Positions 1 to 7,094 are shown, counted from the first letter of the stretch. The stretch: 23,633 bases of DNA from Bacillota bacterium (GCA_023422005.1 JAEZSC010000088.1:1-23633); one strand, 5' to 3'. The notes: generated by a model from the sequence alone, not told the origin. A program made the numbers and translations.

Positions 1-418
1 CCTCATAGATGGGCAGGCGCATCGGGTGCTGGGTGTCATCCAGCACGATCTGGCGGCCCAGGTTCCGCTCGATGTTGATGAGAATGGGCGCGGCCATGTT
101 GGCGGTCATTTTGCTGATGTCCTGGGGGATCACCGCAACGTTTACGATGAGCAGGTCTTCGTCCCGTTCCAGCTCCAGCTCCGAGAGCACGCTATCCTCC
201 ACCTGGGGCGCATAGGCGCCATCCACGACCAGTGGGTTGATAACCGGCAGCGCCACGGCGCCATCCTCCACCGACTGCAGCCAGTAGATGGGCATCGTGT
301 CCTCCACCTTCACGAGGAAGCACCGCCGCATGCATGCCAGGCCCGGCATGCCGTCCCGGAACTGGATAACCTTGTCCTCGGGCACTTCAATATCGCCAAA
401 ATTCCTCGTGTGGAGCAT
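1..418 (-). CDS. fliW: Flagellar assembly factor FliW (3' end beyond window)
   Basis: Reading the minus strand from the ATG at 418-416 gives 139 open codons running off the left edge, so roughly the last 10-15 residues of a usual ~150-residue FliW are missing. The N-terminus (NFGDIEVPEDKVIQF followed by RDGMPGL) and the later segments APILINIERNLGRQIVLDD and HPMRLPIYE match the FliW pattern. In Bacillus, FliW binds flagellin and, when free, sequesters the translational repressor CsrA, so flagellin translation follows secretion. The Shine-Dalgarno is AAAGGGG, about 7 nt upstream. It is the last gene visible in the late flagellar operon, 36 bp after the DUF6470 gene. In relatives the next genes are csrA and flagellin, which would lie to the left of the window (inference). 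Confidence 0.93.
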   Translation of the reverse strand, partial: MLHTRNFGDIEVPEDKVIQFRDGMPGLACMRRCFLVKVEDTMPIYWLQSVEDGAVALPVINPLVVDGAYAPQVEDSVLSELELERDEDLLIVNVAVIPQDISKMTANMAAPILINIERNLGRQIVLDDTQHPMRLPIYE

Positions 419-454
419 AGTGTGTCCCCTTTCCCGGCGTTTCAGGCCGACTGC

Positions 455-1045
455 TCACACGTATTTGTCCAGCAGCGGCTTTTTTTTCATGTTCTTTTCA
501 TCATACTTGACGCGAATGACGATTTCGGGATGCTTGACCATGCGGATCTCCACATATCCCGGCTCAAAGCGGATATCCGCCTTGGTGCTTACATCCCACT
601 CCATCTCCAGTTGGTGCTGGCTCCAATTGATGCTGAAATAGCCCGGATCCCACTGCACATCCGGCAGCGGCATCATGGACATGGTCAGGTCGCCCTGTAC
701 GTCCTCGGTGCGCTGGGCAGCCAGATCGGCCAGTGAATTGCCGGTGTTTTCGATCCGCATCAACTCGTCACCCTCGCGGGCGATGTCGCCGATGGCTTCC
801 AGCCCCACGCTGAGCGACTGCTGGTAGAAGGCCCGCGCCGCCTGCAGCACGCTGCCAATGTGCAGCGCCTTCCACTGGGCCGTACGATCCAGATACATGA
901 CCGGCGCGCGCTTCTCAATCTTCATCTGTGCGGGCACGCGGCGCATGCGGAACTTGGGTTTCCGTTGCGTGATCTCTACGGAACTCCTGTGGGTGGTGAT
1001 CTCAATTTGTGCCCTCTGGGTGGTAATCTCAAGTCTCGGTTGCAT
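455..1045 (-). CDS. DUF6470 family protein (YviE-like)
   Basis: A 196-residue cytoplasmic-looking protein with no signal peptide or membrane segment. I chose the ATG at 1045 because GAAGAGGTG lies just upstream; an in-frame ATG at 1078 has no ribosome binding site. The N-terminus carries three short tandem beta-strand-like units (RLEITTQRA, QIEITTHRS, SVEITQRKP), followed by a helical middle (ARAFYQQSLSVGLEAIGDIA) and a C-terminal part with alternating charged and hydrophobic strands (EWDVSTKADIRFEPG, YVEIRMVKHPEI). This architecture and the position between flgL and fliW match YviE/DUF6470 proteins of Bacillota. Their function is not established; the conserved location suggests a role in flagellin or filament-cap homeostasis, but that is only inference. 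The family name rests on context plus the strand-repeat N-terminus. Confidence 0.8.
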   Translation of the reverse strand: MQPRLEITTQRAQIEITTHRSSVEITQRKPKFRMRRVPAQMKIEKRAPVMYLDRTAQWKALHIGSVLQAARAFYQQSLSVGLEAIGDIAREGDELMRIENTGNSLADLAAQRTEDVQGDLTMSMMPLPDVQWDPGYFSINWSQHQLEMEWDVSTKADIRFEPGYVEIRMVKHPEIVIRVKYDEKNMKKKPLLDKYV

Positions 1046-1201
1046 CCATGCACCTCTTCGGTATCGCAGTCGGCGCATGCGCGCCGCCTGCGAGTTGGAC
1101 GTCCTGTCCTTGTTACTATCGTGTCGCCTTCGGGCGGGTTATCTGCTATCCTCTGTTTCAGAAATACCCGGAAACAGAAAAGTTTATCGCGGAAAATGCA
1201 T
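1046..1201 (-). other. Intergenic region flgL-DUF6470 with inverted repeats
   Basis: This 156-bp gap is long for this tightly packed operon. It contains an 8-bp perfect inverted repeat (1152-1159 with 1171-1178, 11-nt loop) and a small CGCC/GGCG hairpin with a CGAA loop near 1122-1136. Neither is followed by a T run, so a terminator is not supported. On the minus strand there is an ACAAGGA (1107-1113) followed closely by AGGAC (1101-1105), and an ACAGAGGAT (1148-1156), which resemble CsrA-type GGA sites. I see no convincing promoter and no credible small gene. Confidence 0.4.
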
Positions 1202-2140
1202 TTACCGCAGGAAATCCAGCAGCGTGGGCTGGACAACCTTGGCGCCGACGCTCAAGGACGCCCGATATATGGCCTCGGCCATCTTGAACTGCATCGTGAC
1301 ATAGGCTTGGTCAACGTCCTCCACCTTGGTAAGCGCCGCGGTATAGCTGATCTCATTGTCGTCATTGCTTTCGGACATCAGGTTCAGGCGGTTATGGCGG
1401 CCGCCAATGTCGGCCAGCAAGCTCAGGATGTCCTGCTGCTTGCGCTGCACCTGGCCAATGAAGGGCTCCACATCCGCGTCGGTGCCGGTGTTGAGCGCGT
1501 TTTCCAGGTTCTTGATGATGTCGAACAGATTGTTTGCGCCGGTGCCCATCAACTGCACACCGTTGACCGATATGTTGGTCGTCAGATTGGTGCCTGTGGA
1601 ATAGGCGATGTTCTGATTCCCCAGCGCGGTGATGGTAGCGGCGGGAGTGGCCGAATCGGCCAGATCTATGCCGTTATAGAGCAGATTGCCGCCGGCGTCC
1701 AGCACGAAGGGTGGCTGAGTCGTGTTATAACCGCCGAAAATGTAACGCCCGCCGTAGGTGGAGTTGCCCAGCTGCACGATGTGCTCCTTAAGCTCGCCGA
1801 TCAGCGCGCCGATGGCCTGGCGGTCTGTGTCCGCCAGCGTACCGTTGGATCCGCTGACCGTCTTTTCATAGATCGTACCCAGCACGTCGTTGATCTCCCG
1901 AATGCTGGTCTCCGACTGTTCCAGCCAGCTGATGCCGTCATCGATGGAACTGTTGTGCTGGGTCAGTTTAGAGAGCTTGGAGCGACTGTCCAATACGGCC
2001 ATGATGCCGATGGGATCGTCGCTCAAGCGGTTGATGCGCTTGCCGCTGGAGAGCTGATCCTGATAAATGCTCATCATCGTCGTATTGCGGTTCAGATTGC
2101 TCAAAAAGCTGCTGATCATCATCGAGTTTGTGACTCTCAT
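1202..2140 (-). CDS. flgL: Flagellar hook-filament junction protein FlgL (HAP3)
   Basis: A 312-residue member of the flagellin/FlgL family. The N-terminal coiled D0/D1 region begins MRVTNSMMISSFLSNLNRN and includes the flagellin-type SSGKRINRLSDDP at residues 31-43. The C-terminal helix ends in AEAIYRASLSVGAKVVQPTLLDFL, as expected for FlgL. It is exported through the flagellar type III system and forms the ring joining FlgK to the filament, with no cleavable signal peptide. The ribosome binding site AAGGGGTGA lies about 8 nt before the ATG at 2140. It follows flgK by 27 bp, the usual HAP order. FlgL rather than flagellin is favoured by the length, the position directly after flgK and the absence of other flagellin genes nearby. 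Confidence 0.96.
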   Translation of the reverse strand: MRVTNSMMISSFLSNLNRNTTMMSIYQDQLSSGKRINRLSDDPIGIMAVLDSRSKLSKLTQHNSSIDDGISWLEQSETSIREINDVLGTIYEKTVSGSNGTLADTDRQAIGALIGELKEHIVQLGNSTYGGRYIFGGYNTTQPPFVLDAGGNLLYNGIDLADSATPAATITALGNQNIAYSTGTNLTTNISVNGVQLMGTGANNLFDIIKNLENALNTGTDADVEPFIGQVQRKQQDILSLLADIGGRHNRLNLMSESNDDNEISYTAALTKVEDVDQAYVTMQFKMAEAIYRASLSVGAKVVQPTLLDFLR

Positions 2141-2167
2141 GGTGCGCTCACCCCTTCTATGTGCCGC

Positions 2168-3646
2168 TTAGCGGCCTACCAAGCCCATCTTGTTGATCAA
2201 CACGTCCAGATACTCGTCTATCGTCGTGATGACGCGGGCATTGGCCGAATAGGCGTGCTGGAACTTGATCAGATTGGTCGTCTCTTCATCGACGGACACG
2301 CCGCTTAAGGACTGGCGCTGCCGCTCGATGCTGTCTACCATGGTTTGCTCGCTGTCGCGCATCGTGTAGGTATGATTGGCCTCCACGCCGATTTCCGCCA
2401 GATATCCTTTGAGATAGCCTTCGATGCTGCCTATACCGGGCAGATCCAGACGGCTTTGCAGCCGGATCAACTCCAGCGCGTTCTTGTTGTTGCCCTTGAG
2501 CGCGTCTGTGGTGATCAGCTCGCTGGAGGCGGCGATCAGATAGACGTTGGCCTGTATGGCGGCATCCACGGTGAAGTTGGCCGCCGTGATGGCCCCCGCC
2601 GGCACAGCGAAGAAGTTGCCGCCGGCCACCGAGGGGTTGACCCCGTCAGGCATTGTGAAGCCACCGGCGTGTACAGCGTTGAACTGCGTGGCGATGCCTG
2701 AGGCCAGCGCGTTGAGCCGGCTGATCAGGTAGGGTATGCCGGGATTGGCAGCGGTGGCTCCATCGCGCAGGTCCAGATATCCCCGCAGCTGGCCGGAACT
2801 CACCGTGACCGCCGAGCTGTCGTCGGACCAGGTCAGGCCATAGAAATCATTGGTGCCGGTGACGGGATTGGTCACCGTCGGGGAGGAAACGATTTGATTG
2901 TAGTTTATATGGCTGACCAGCTCATGGCCGCTCACCGTCACAGTCAGCTTGCCGTCGCTGCCCTCGGAGTAGGACATATCCGCGAGGGTGGAGAGCTTGT
3001 CCAGCAGCAGGTTGCGCTGATCGCGCAGGTCCACAGCGATGTCTCCGCTGATTTCGAAGCGGAAGATCTGGTTGTTCATGTCGGCCAGGTTGCGGGCGAT
3101 GTCGTTGATCTGGTCGGCCACGGTCTTGACGGCGCTGTTTTGATCCTGGAGCTTGTCGTTGAGCTGAGAATGCAGATGGTTGAAAGTGTCCGTCATCTTC
3201 AGCGCGTTTTGCATCATGTTGGTGCGGTATTCTTTGCTCTCAGGGTTCTGTGTCAGGTTTTGCACCGAAGTGAAGAATGCGTCGATGGTGCCGGACAGGG
3301 AACCGTCGCCGGTTTTGCTGAGCAGCGTTTCGATGTACTCCAGGCCGTCGGCACGGGTGCTCCACTGCTGCAGCGCGCTGTTCTCGCGGCGAAACTGGCG
3401 GTCCAGAAAGTCGCTGCGTACCTGCTGGATACCATTGGTGCGCACGCCGGCGCCGGAATAGCCGGTTATCACTTCCTTGAAGTGCACGCCGCCGGACGCC
3501 AGCTCCGCCGAGGACAGGTTGAGCCTCTGGCGCGTATAGCCTACGGTGTTGGAGTTGGCGATGTTGTGGCCGGTCAAGTCGATGTTCAACTGGCTGGCAT
3601 ACAGCCCGGTTCTGGCGATCTCAAAGCCGTAAAAAGTGGAACGCAT
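2168..3646 (-). CDS. flgK: Flagellar hook-associated protein FlgK (HAP1)
   Basis: A 492-residue protein with the rod/hook/HAP N-terminal signature GHNIANSNTVGYTRQR (about residues 26-41) and the C-terminal HAP1 signature GVSVDEETTNLIKFQHAYSA followed by a coiled helix ending in LINKMGLVGR. The middle is a variable surface region with many Thr, Ser and Asn. FlgK is exported after the rod-hook switch and sits between hook and FlgL. The gene starts 2 bp after the flgN stop, with AGGAAGGTG as ribosome binding site inside the flgN end, so the two are likely translationally coupled. FlgN is its expected export chaperone. The length is typical for Bacillota FlgK. Confidence 0.97.
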   Translation of the reverse strand: MRSTFYGFEIARTGLYASQLNIDLTGHNIANSNTVGYTRQRLNLSSAELASGGVHFKEVITGYSGAGVRTNGIQQVRSDFLDRQFRRENSALQQWSTRADGLEYIETLLSKTGDGSLSGTIDAFFTSVQNLTQNPESKEYRTNMMQNALKMTDTFNHLHSQLNDKLQDQNSAVKTVADQINDIARNLADMNNQIFRFEISGDIAVDLRDQRNLLLDKLSTLADMSYSEGSDGKLTVTVSGHELVSHINYNQIVSSPTVTNPVTGTNDFYGLTWSDDSSAVTVSSGQLRGYLDLRDGATAANPGIPYLISRLNALASGIATQFNAVHAGGFTMPDGVNPSVAGGNFFAVPAGAITAANFTVDAAIQANVYLIAASSELITTDALKGNNKNALELIRLQSRLDLPGIGSIEGYLKGYLAEIGVEANHTYTMRDSEQTMVDSIERQRQSLSGVSVDEETTNLIKFQHAYSANARVITTIDEYLDVLINKMGLVGR

Positions 3647-3648
3647 GG

Positions 3649-4146
3649 CTACACCTTCCTATCCAGCAGCCGCGTGCGTTGCGGCAGCCGTTGCATATCT
3701 CCGGCGCTGCCATAGGTGGGCGCGGCGGCCTCCCGGGTGGTGCGGTTCAGGATAAACTGGATATAATCCATGTTCATTTCCAGCAGCTTCCGGTTCATAT
3801 CGTTGTATTGCACCTGCTTTTCCACCAGGGCTGTCAACTCCTCGCGCAGCTTGCTCAGAATTTGCTTCTGCTGACCGTGGGCATGCTCAATGACAGCGGC
3901 CAGGCGCAGCTCGGCCACCGGCCTGTTCATCAGGCGGGCGAGGTTCTCCACACAGGCGGTCTGCTTGCGCTCCACGGCGGCAATGCACGACACGGCCTGC
4001 TGCTCCTGCTCGGTGATGGCGCTCAGCGTGTCCACATCGCCGGCAGCGATGACGGCGATCTTGCGCTCGGACAGAGCGACCAGAGAGGACTGAATGTCCC
4101 TCTGTTCCTGGAGTATGTCGATCAGATTGGCCAATTCCTGCTGCAT
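3649..4146 (-). CDS. flgN: Flagellar export chaperone FlgN
   Basis: A 165-residue, almost entirely helical protein rich in Gln, Glu and Leu, starting MQQELANLIDILQEQRDI and containing the segment LEMNMDYIQFILNRTTRE near the C-terminus, which fits the FlgN family (a four-helix cytoplasmic chaperone). It is expected to bind the C-terminal helices of FlgK and FlgL and deliver them to the export gate. Sequence conservation in this family is low, so the call leans on the position directly upstream of flgK and directly downstream of flgM, the arrangement in many Bacillota. The ATG at 4146 is preceded by AAAGGATG. Confidence 0.9.
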   Translation of the reverse strand: MQQELANLIDILQEQRDIQSSLVALSERKIAVIAAGDVDTLSAITEQEQQAVSCIAAVERKQTACVENLARLMNRPVAELRLAAVIEHAHGQQKQILSKLREELTALVEKQVQYNDMNRKLLEMNMDYIQFILNRTTREAAAPTYGSAGDMQRLPQRTRLLDRKV

Positions 4147-4175
4147 TGCTTACATCCTTTGATGTCTGTCAAACA

Positions 4176-4442
4176 TTACTTCTTATCCACGATCTTGTCG
4201 GCCACCATGCGGGCGCTGACGATATAAGCGCCGCTGCGGATGCGATTGCCCAAATCCTCCACCTTGGCGGTGTTGACCGGCTCCGCGTCCCGGGCGGCCT
4301 TGAGCGCGTCCATGAAACCCTTGGCCTCGGCGGACAACACCAGCTTGTCGCCGGAGGATGCCACCGTGGGGGTTTGGGATACGCCGGTGGGTTTGCCGTA
4401 ATTCTGTATCAGCGTAGCTTTGGTGATGTCATTGATCCTCAT
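4176..4442 (-). CDS. flgM: Anti-sigma-D (sigma-28) factor FlgM
   Basis: An 88-residue protein beginning MRINDITKATLIQNYGK, with the family's C-terminal sigma-binding helices from about residue 31 (KLVLSAEAKGFMDALK and VEDLGNRIRSGAYIVSA), ending in ADKIVDKK. FlgM binds and silences the flagellar sigma factor until the hook is complete, when it is secreted. I chose the ATG at 4442 rather than the one at 4451: the GAAGGG ribosome binding site directly abuts the upstream ATG but sits 9 nt before the downstream one, and FlgM proteins normally start M-[KR]-I-N. The gene lies in an operon preceded by a sigma-D-type promoter at 6528-6554, which would give a negative feedback loop on sigma-D. Confidence 0.93.
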   Translation of the reverse strand: MRINDITKATLIQNYGKPTGVSQTPTVASSGDKLVLSAEAKGFMDALKAARDAEPVNTAKVEDLGNRIRSGAYIVSARMVADKIVDKK

Positions 4443-4469
4443 GGTACTCATCCCTTCGCATTGGCGTTG

Positions 4470-4901
4470 TTACTTCTTCGTCGAGCGCGTGTGCAGCCAG
4501 ATCTTGCCGGAGCTATCGCCTGTGCCGCCCGTTGCCGGGCGGGCGCCGCCACCGGGTTGGCCCGCCTTGGGCTCCTCGCTGGAACTGGCCAGAGACTGCA
4601 TGATGCCGGACTTGCAGGCTGCGCAGTAACGCCCGGAGGCGATGGCTGCGCCGCACTTGATACATTTGATATCGGCAGAAGCGTTCTTGAGCATAAGCCT
4701 TCCTTCGCGCACAAGAAATAAAATGGAACGTTCATCCACCGATGTTACTTCGGCCAGTTCGTGCAGCGTCAGGTTGGGGTTCTGATCCAGATGGTTGCGC
4801 ACCGCGATGTATTTTGTGTCCATCTCCTGCACGCACTGCGGGCACAGGTTGCCCAGGCCCTGGTGCATTTTTTTACAGAATTTACAGTGTTTGATGTTCA
4901 T
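4470..4901 (-). CDS. YvyF-like flagellar operon protein (zinc-ribbon/HTH)
   Basis: A 143-residue cytoplasmic protein. It has an N-terminal pair of CxxC motifs (C6/C9 and C20/C23), a central helix-turn-helix-like segment around residues 44-70 (LTLHELAEVTSVDE then REGRL), and a second CxxC pair (C80/C83 and C93/C96). The last 40 residues are low-complexity, rich in Gly, Ser and Lys. The arrangement matches the flagellar operon protein family that includes B. subtilis YvyF, which also sits directly upstream of flgM. The cysteines probably bind zinc. A DNA- or protein-binding regulatory role is suggested by the fold, but its target is not known to me. It starts 9 bp after flgG and ends 27 bp before flgM. 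Confidence 0.87.
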   Translation of the reverse strand: MNIKHCKFCKKMHQGLGNLCPQCVQEMDTKYIAVRNHLDQNPNLTLHELAEVTSVDERSILFLVREGRLMLKNASADIKCIKCGAAIASGRYCAACKSGIMQSLASSSEEPKAGQPGGGARPATGGTGDSSGKIWLHTRSTKK

Positions 4902-4910
4902 TGCATCACC

Positions 4911-5663
4911 TTATCTGCCGATGCCGGCGGCCGTGGCTTCCATCTGGTCGGCGGTGCTGATGGCCCTGGCTAAAATCGAATACGCCTTCTGCGCGCGGAT
5001 GAGCCTGGCCATCTCCTGTGCGAGGTCCACGTTGGAGCCTTCCTGATAACCCTGCAGCACCTCGCCGGCGGCCTGCGTCTGTGCGCCGGCGGCGGGCGTG
5101 GCGGCAAAACGATTGCTGCCCACGCTCTGCAGGCCCGAAGGATTGACAAAGGAAGTGACACCTAGCTGGGCCAACACGGCGCCATTTTGGCGCATGACGC
5201 CGGCGGAATCCACGGTCAAACCATCGGTGCCATTGGGCAGCGTGATGCGCGCTCCGGCGCTGTCCAGCACATACAGACCGTCGCCGGTGGTCAGATAGGC
5301 CGTGCCGCCCTGCTCACTTACGGTAAAAGCGCCGTCACGGGTATAAAACCGATTGCCCGCGCCATCCGCCACGGTGAAGTATCCTTCGCCGTCGATCATC
5401 ATGTCCAACGGCGCCTCGGTGGAGATAGCGGTGCCGCCGCTCCAATCCCGCTGCAGCGCGGCCACGACGGACCCATGGCCCAACAGCTGATTGGGCTGTG
5501 ACTGTATCGTCCGGGCCATCTGAGCATAGAGCGCGTCGGCAAAATCCACGCGGCTGGACTTGAAGCCCACAGTGTTTATGTTGGCCAGATTGTTGGCGAT
5601 GGTATCGATGTTGGTCTGCTGAGCGGCCATCGCCGTGGCGGCGGAGTAGAGCGCCTGGATCAT
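4911..5663 (-). CDS. flgG: Flagellar rod protein, FlgG/FlhP type
   Basis: A 250-residue protein of the rod/hook family. The N-terminal rod signature NNLANINTVGFKSSR is at residues 24-38, the central LDMMIDGEGYFTV segment is the conserved FlgE/F/G core, and the C-terminus (SNVDLAQEMARLIRAQ, then KAYSILARAISTADQM) is the family's D0 helix. There is no signal peptide; export is by the type III system. It is second of two rod-type genes, matching flhO-flhP of B. subtilis, so FlhP or FlgG are both fair names. AGAAAGGA is about 12 nt before the ATG, a rather long spacing, and lies inside one copy of a 21-bp direct repeat. Confidence 0.88.
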   Translation of the reverse strand: MIQALYSAATAMAAQQTNIDTIANNLANINTVGFKSSRVDFADALYAQMARTIQSQPNQLLGHGSVVAALQRDWSGGTAISTEAPLDMMIDGEGYFTVADGAGNRFYTRDGAFTVSEQGGTAYLTTGDGLYVLDSAGARITLPNGTDGLTVDSAGVMRQNGAVLAQLGVTSFVNPSGLQSVGSNRFAATPAAGAQTQAAGEVLQGYQEGSNVDLAQEMARLIRAQKAYSILARAISTADQMEATAAGIGR

Positions 5664-5664
5664 G

Positions 5665-5685
5665 CTTGTGACCGTTCCTTTCTAG
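5665..5685. repeat. 21-bp direct repeat, copy 1 (contains flgG ribosome binding site)
   Basis: Bases 5665-5685 are identical to 5724-5744, with a 59-bp offset. Both copies are followed on the plus strand by CCAA after a one-base difference. On the minus strand this copy carries AGAAAGGA just upstream of the flgG start and therefore serves as its leader. Confidence 0.9.
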
Positions 5686-5701
5686 GCCAATAACGAGGGT
5701 C

Positions 5702-5720
5702 GAAAAACCTTCGGTTTTTC
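5702..5720 (-). repeat. Perfect palindrome (8-bp stem, 3-nt loop) between rod genes
   Basis: On the minus strand GAAAAACC, loop GAA, GGTTTTTC. The distal arm ends in five T then C, so it could act as a weak intrinsic terminator or as an mRNA-stabilising hairpin after the flgF-type gene. It lies between the two copies of the 21-bp direct repeat, which suggests a small palindromic repeat element or a local duplication. The structure is certain from sequence; its role is not. Confidence 0.8.
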
Positions 5721-5723
5721 AAA

Positions 5724-5744
5724 CTTGTGACCGTTCCTTTCTAG
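5724..5744. repeat. 21-bp direct repeat, copy 2 (after flgF stop)
   Basis: Identical to 5665-5685. It lies 8 bp downstream (minus-strand sense) of the stop codon of the flgF-type gene and carries a second AGAAAGGA Shine-Dalgarno-like sequence, which here has no start codon close behind it. Confidence 0.9.
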
Positions 5745-5752
5745 CCAACGGC

Positions 5753-6493
5753 TTATACCTTCCCGACTTCATTGACGGTCTTCTGCAGCGATTCATTGAA
5801 TATGTTGACGATGCGCTGGTTGATCTCGTAGTTGCGCTGCACCTCAATCATGTTCACGGTCTCCTGGGCCATGTCCACATTGGACATCTCCAGCCCGCCC
5901 TGCAACACGGCTGCAGTGCTGGCTACGGGTGCGGCGGCGCTGGCGTAGAGGTTGCCACCGACCTTCTGCAGCGCTTCGGTGTCGGCAAAGCTGACGATCT
6001 GCAGCCTGCTTACGCCTGCGGGCGAGGTCATCGTGCCGTCGGCGGCTACGGTGAAATCCTGAGCGCCCACGAGCACGCGGCCGGTCGTGGAGCGCACATA
6101 AAACCCCTCGGATGTGCACAGATAACCGTTGGCGTCCACCTGGAAGTTGCCGGCGCGGGTATAACGCAGGCCCTGAGGCGTCTCCACGACAAAGTAACCG
6201 TCGCCCTCCAGCGCCAGGTCGGCCGTACGGCCGGTCTGTTCCAGCGCGCCCTGGGTGAAGGCTGTCACGATCTCATCGAGATGGCTGCCAAAGCTCATGG
6301 GCCCCACGGTGCGCACATAGGGAGAGCCCGTGCCGCCCAGTTGGGAAATCAGCACGTCGTCAAAGGACCGCATAACGGCATAGTCCTTTTTATAGCCGGG
6401 GGTCTCCAGATTGGCCAGATTGTTGGTCAGCACGTCCATGCGCTTGCGCTGAACCATCATGGCGCCGGCGGCGGCGTAAAGGCCTCTGAGCAT
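5753..6493 (-). CDS. flgF: Flagellar rod protein, FlgF/FlhO type
   Basis: A 246-residue rod protein with the signature NNLANLETPGYKK at residues 24-36, the central core ADLALEGDGYFVVETPQG, and the C-terminal D0 helix (GGLEMSNVDMAQETVNMIE, then NYEINQRIVNIFNESLQK). It is exported without a signal peptide and assembles into the rod crossing the envelope. First gene after a sigma-D-type promoter (6528-6554) and start of the late operon, as with flhO in B. subtilis. AGGCAGGTG precedes the ATG at 6493. FlgF and FlgG cannot be separated firmly by sequence alone; I use FlgF for the first gene on order and on resemblance to FlhO. Confidence 0.86.
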   Translation of the reverse strand: MLRGLYAAAGAMMVQRKRMDVLTNNLANLETPGYKKDYAVMRSFDDVLISQLGGTGSPYVRTVGPMSFGSHLDEIVTAFTQGALEQTGRTADLALEGDGYFVVETPQGLRYTRAGNFQVDANGYLCTSEGFYVRSTTGRVLVGAQDFTVAADGTMTSPAGVSRLQIVSFADTEALQKVGGNLYASAAAPVASTAAVLQGGLEMSNVDMAQETVNMIEVQRNYEINQRIVNIFNESLQKTVNEVGKV

Positions 6494-6527
6494 GGGAACA
6501 CCTGCCTAAAACACTTCTATGACAGGT

Positions 6528-6554
6528 ATATCGGCAGCGAAGGGGCACTTCTTA
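6528..6554 (-). promoter_or_regulatory. Sigma-D (sigma-28) promoter of the late flagellar operon
   Basis: On the minus strand TAAG (6554-6551), a 15-nt spacer, and GCCGATAT (6535-6528). The -10 is a perfect match to the known Bacillus sigma-D consensus (TAAA, 14-16 nt, GCCGATAT) and the -35 differs at one base. It sits in the only larger gap between the swrB-like gene and flgF, about 35 bp from the flgF start, in the right orientation. The sigma-D gene itself lies just upstream (7112-7846). Confidence 0.85.
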
Positions 6555-6599
6555 ACGAAAAGATAGCAAATAAGCGCGAAAGGGGGAAGAAAATACAAC

Positions 6600-7094
6600 C
6601 TAGGACGTTTTCTTGGTTAGCCCATATACGATCAATTTGATCTCGTTGATGCTGACGTCCATGGCCTGGGCAATCTCCTCGGGGGTCATGCCCTGGTCCA
6701 GCATCGTGCGAACGACATCATGGCGGCCGCTGCGGCCGGCCTCGGCCACGGCGTTCTGGGCGCGCTCGGCCTGCTCCTCGCGTTCGGCGCGCTCCAGGTG
6801 CTCCCGCACGGCCTCCGCCCGCTGGCACAGCGCCTCTACAGCGGCCAGCTGATCATCCATGCGGGCACGCTCGCTTTGCATCTGCTCGCGGGATTGCTCC
6901 AAATACCCCTCGAAACTGTCCATCATGTCTTCGATGTTTTGATAAAGCTTGAACAGGCGCTCCTGCTTGGCGCGCTCGGCGTCCTGCTCGGCCTGGGCGC
7001 GCTTGCCCGTAGATCCCGCCCGGCGATAGAGCACCACCAGCACGCACAGCAGGCCAAAAATGAACAGAGCAAAAATGTATGGTTCGTAACCCAT
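6600..7094 (-). CDS. SwrB/YlxL-like membrane-anchored protein (DUF6115-type)
   Basis: A 164-residue protein with one N-terminal membrane segment (residues 6-24, YIFALFIFGLLCVLVVLYR), a long charged coiled coil (about 30-125, rich in Glu, Arg, Ala, Gln), and a C-terminal helix-turn-helix-like tail (MTPEEIAQAMDVSINEIKLI). This build and the place directly after sigD match SwrB/YlxL of Bacillota; in B. subtilis SwrB promotes maturation of the export apparatus and swarming. The tail resembles a sigma region-4-like HTH, but a membrane anchor makes DNA binding doubtful. AAGGAGAGG precedes the ATG, 17 bp after the sigD stop. It is the last gene before the sigma-D promoter, with no clear terminator between. 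Confidence 0.82.
   Translation of the reverse strand: MGYEPYIFALFIFGLLCVLVVLYRRAGSTGKRAQAEQDAERAKQERLFKLYQNIEDMMDSFEGYLEQSREQMQSERARMDDQLAAVEALCQRAEAVREHLERAEREEQAERAQNAVAEAGRSGRHDVVRTMLDQGMTPEEIAQAMDVSINEIKLIVYGLTKKTS

Noticed and set aside
1139..1146. GCAGATAA on the minus strand in the flgL-DUF6470 gap as a possible sigma-D -10
   Set aside because: One mismatch in the -10, and the -35 position reads ATTT at the 15-nt spacing; not convincing enough to call a promoter.
1152..1178. Inverted repeat after flgL as an intrinsic terminator
   Set aside because: No T run follows the stem on either strand and the operon continues with DUF6470 and fliW.
4669..4676. A perfect GCCGATAT sigma-D -10 on the minus strand inside the YvyF-like gene, upstream of flgM
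   Set aside because: There is no TAAA-like -35 at 14-16 nt (TATG at 15 nt), and the bases encode Ala-Asp-Ile just before a conserved Cys pair, so coding constraint explains it.
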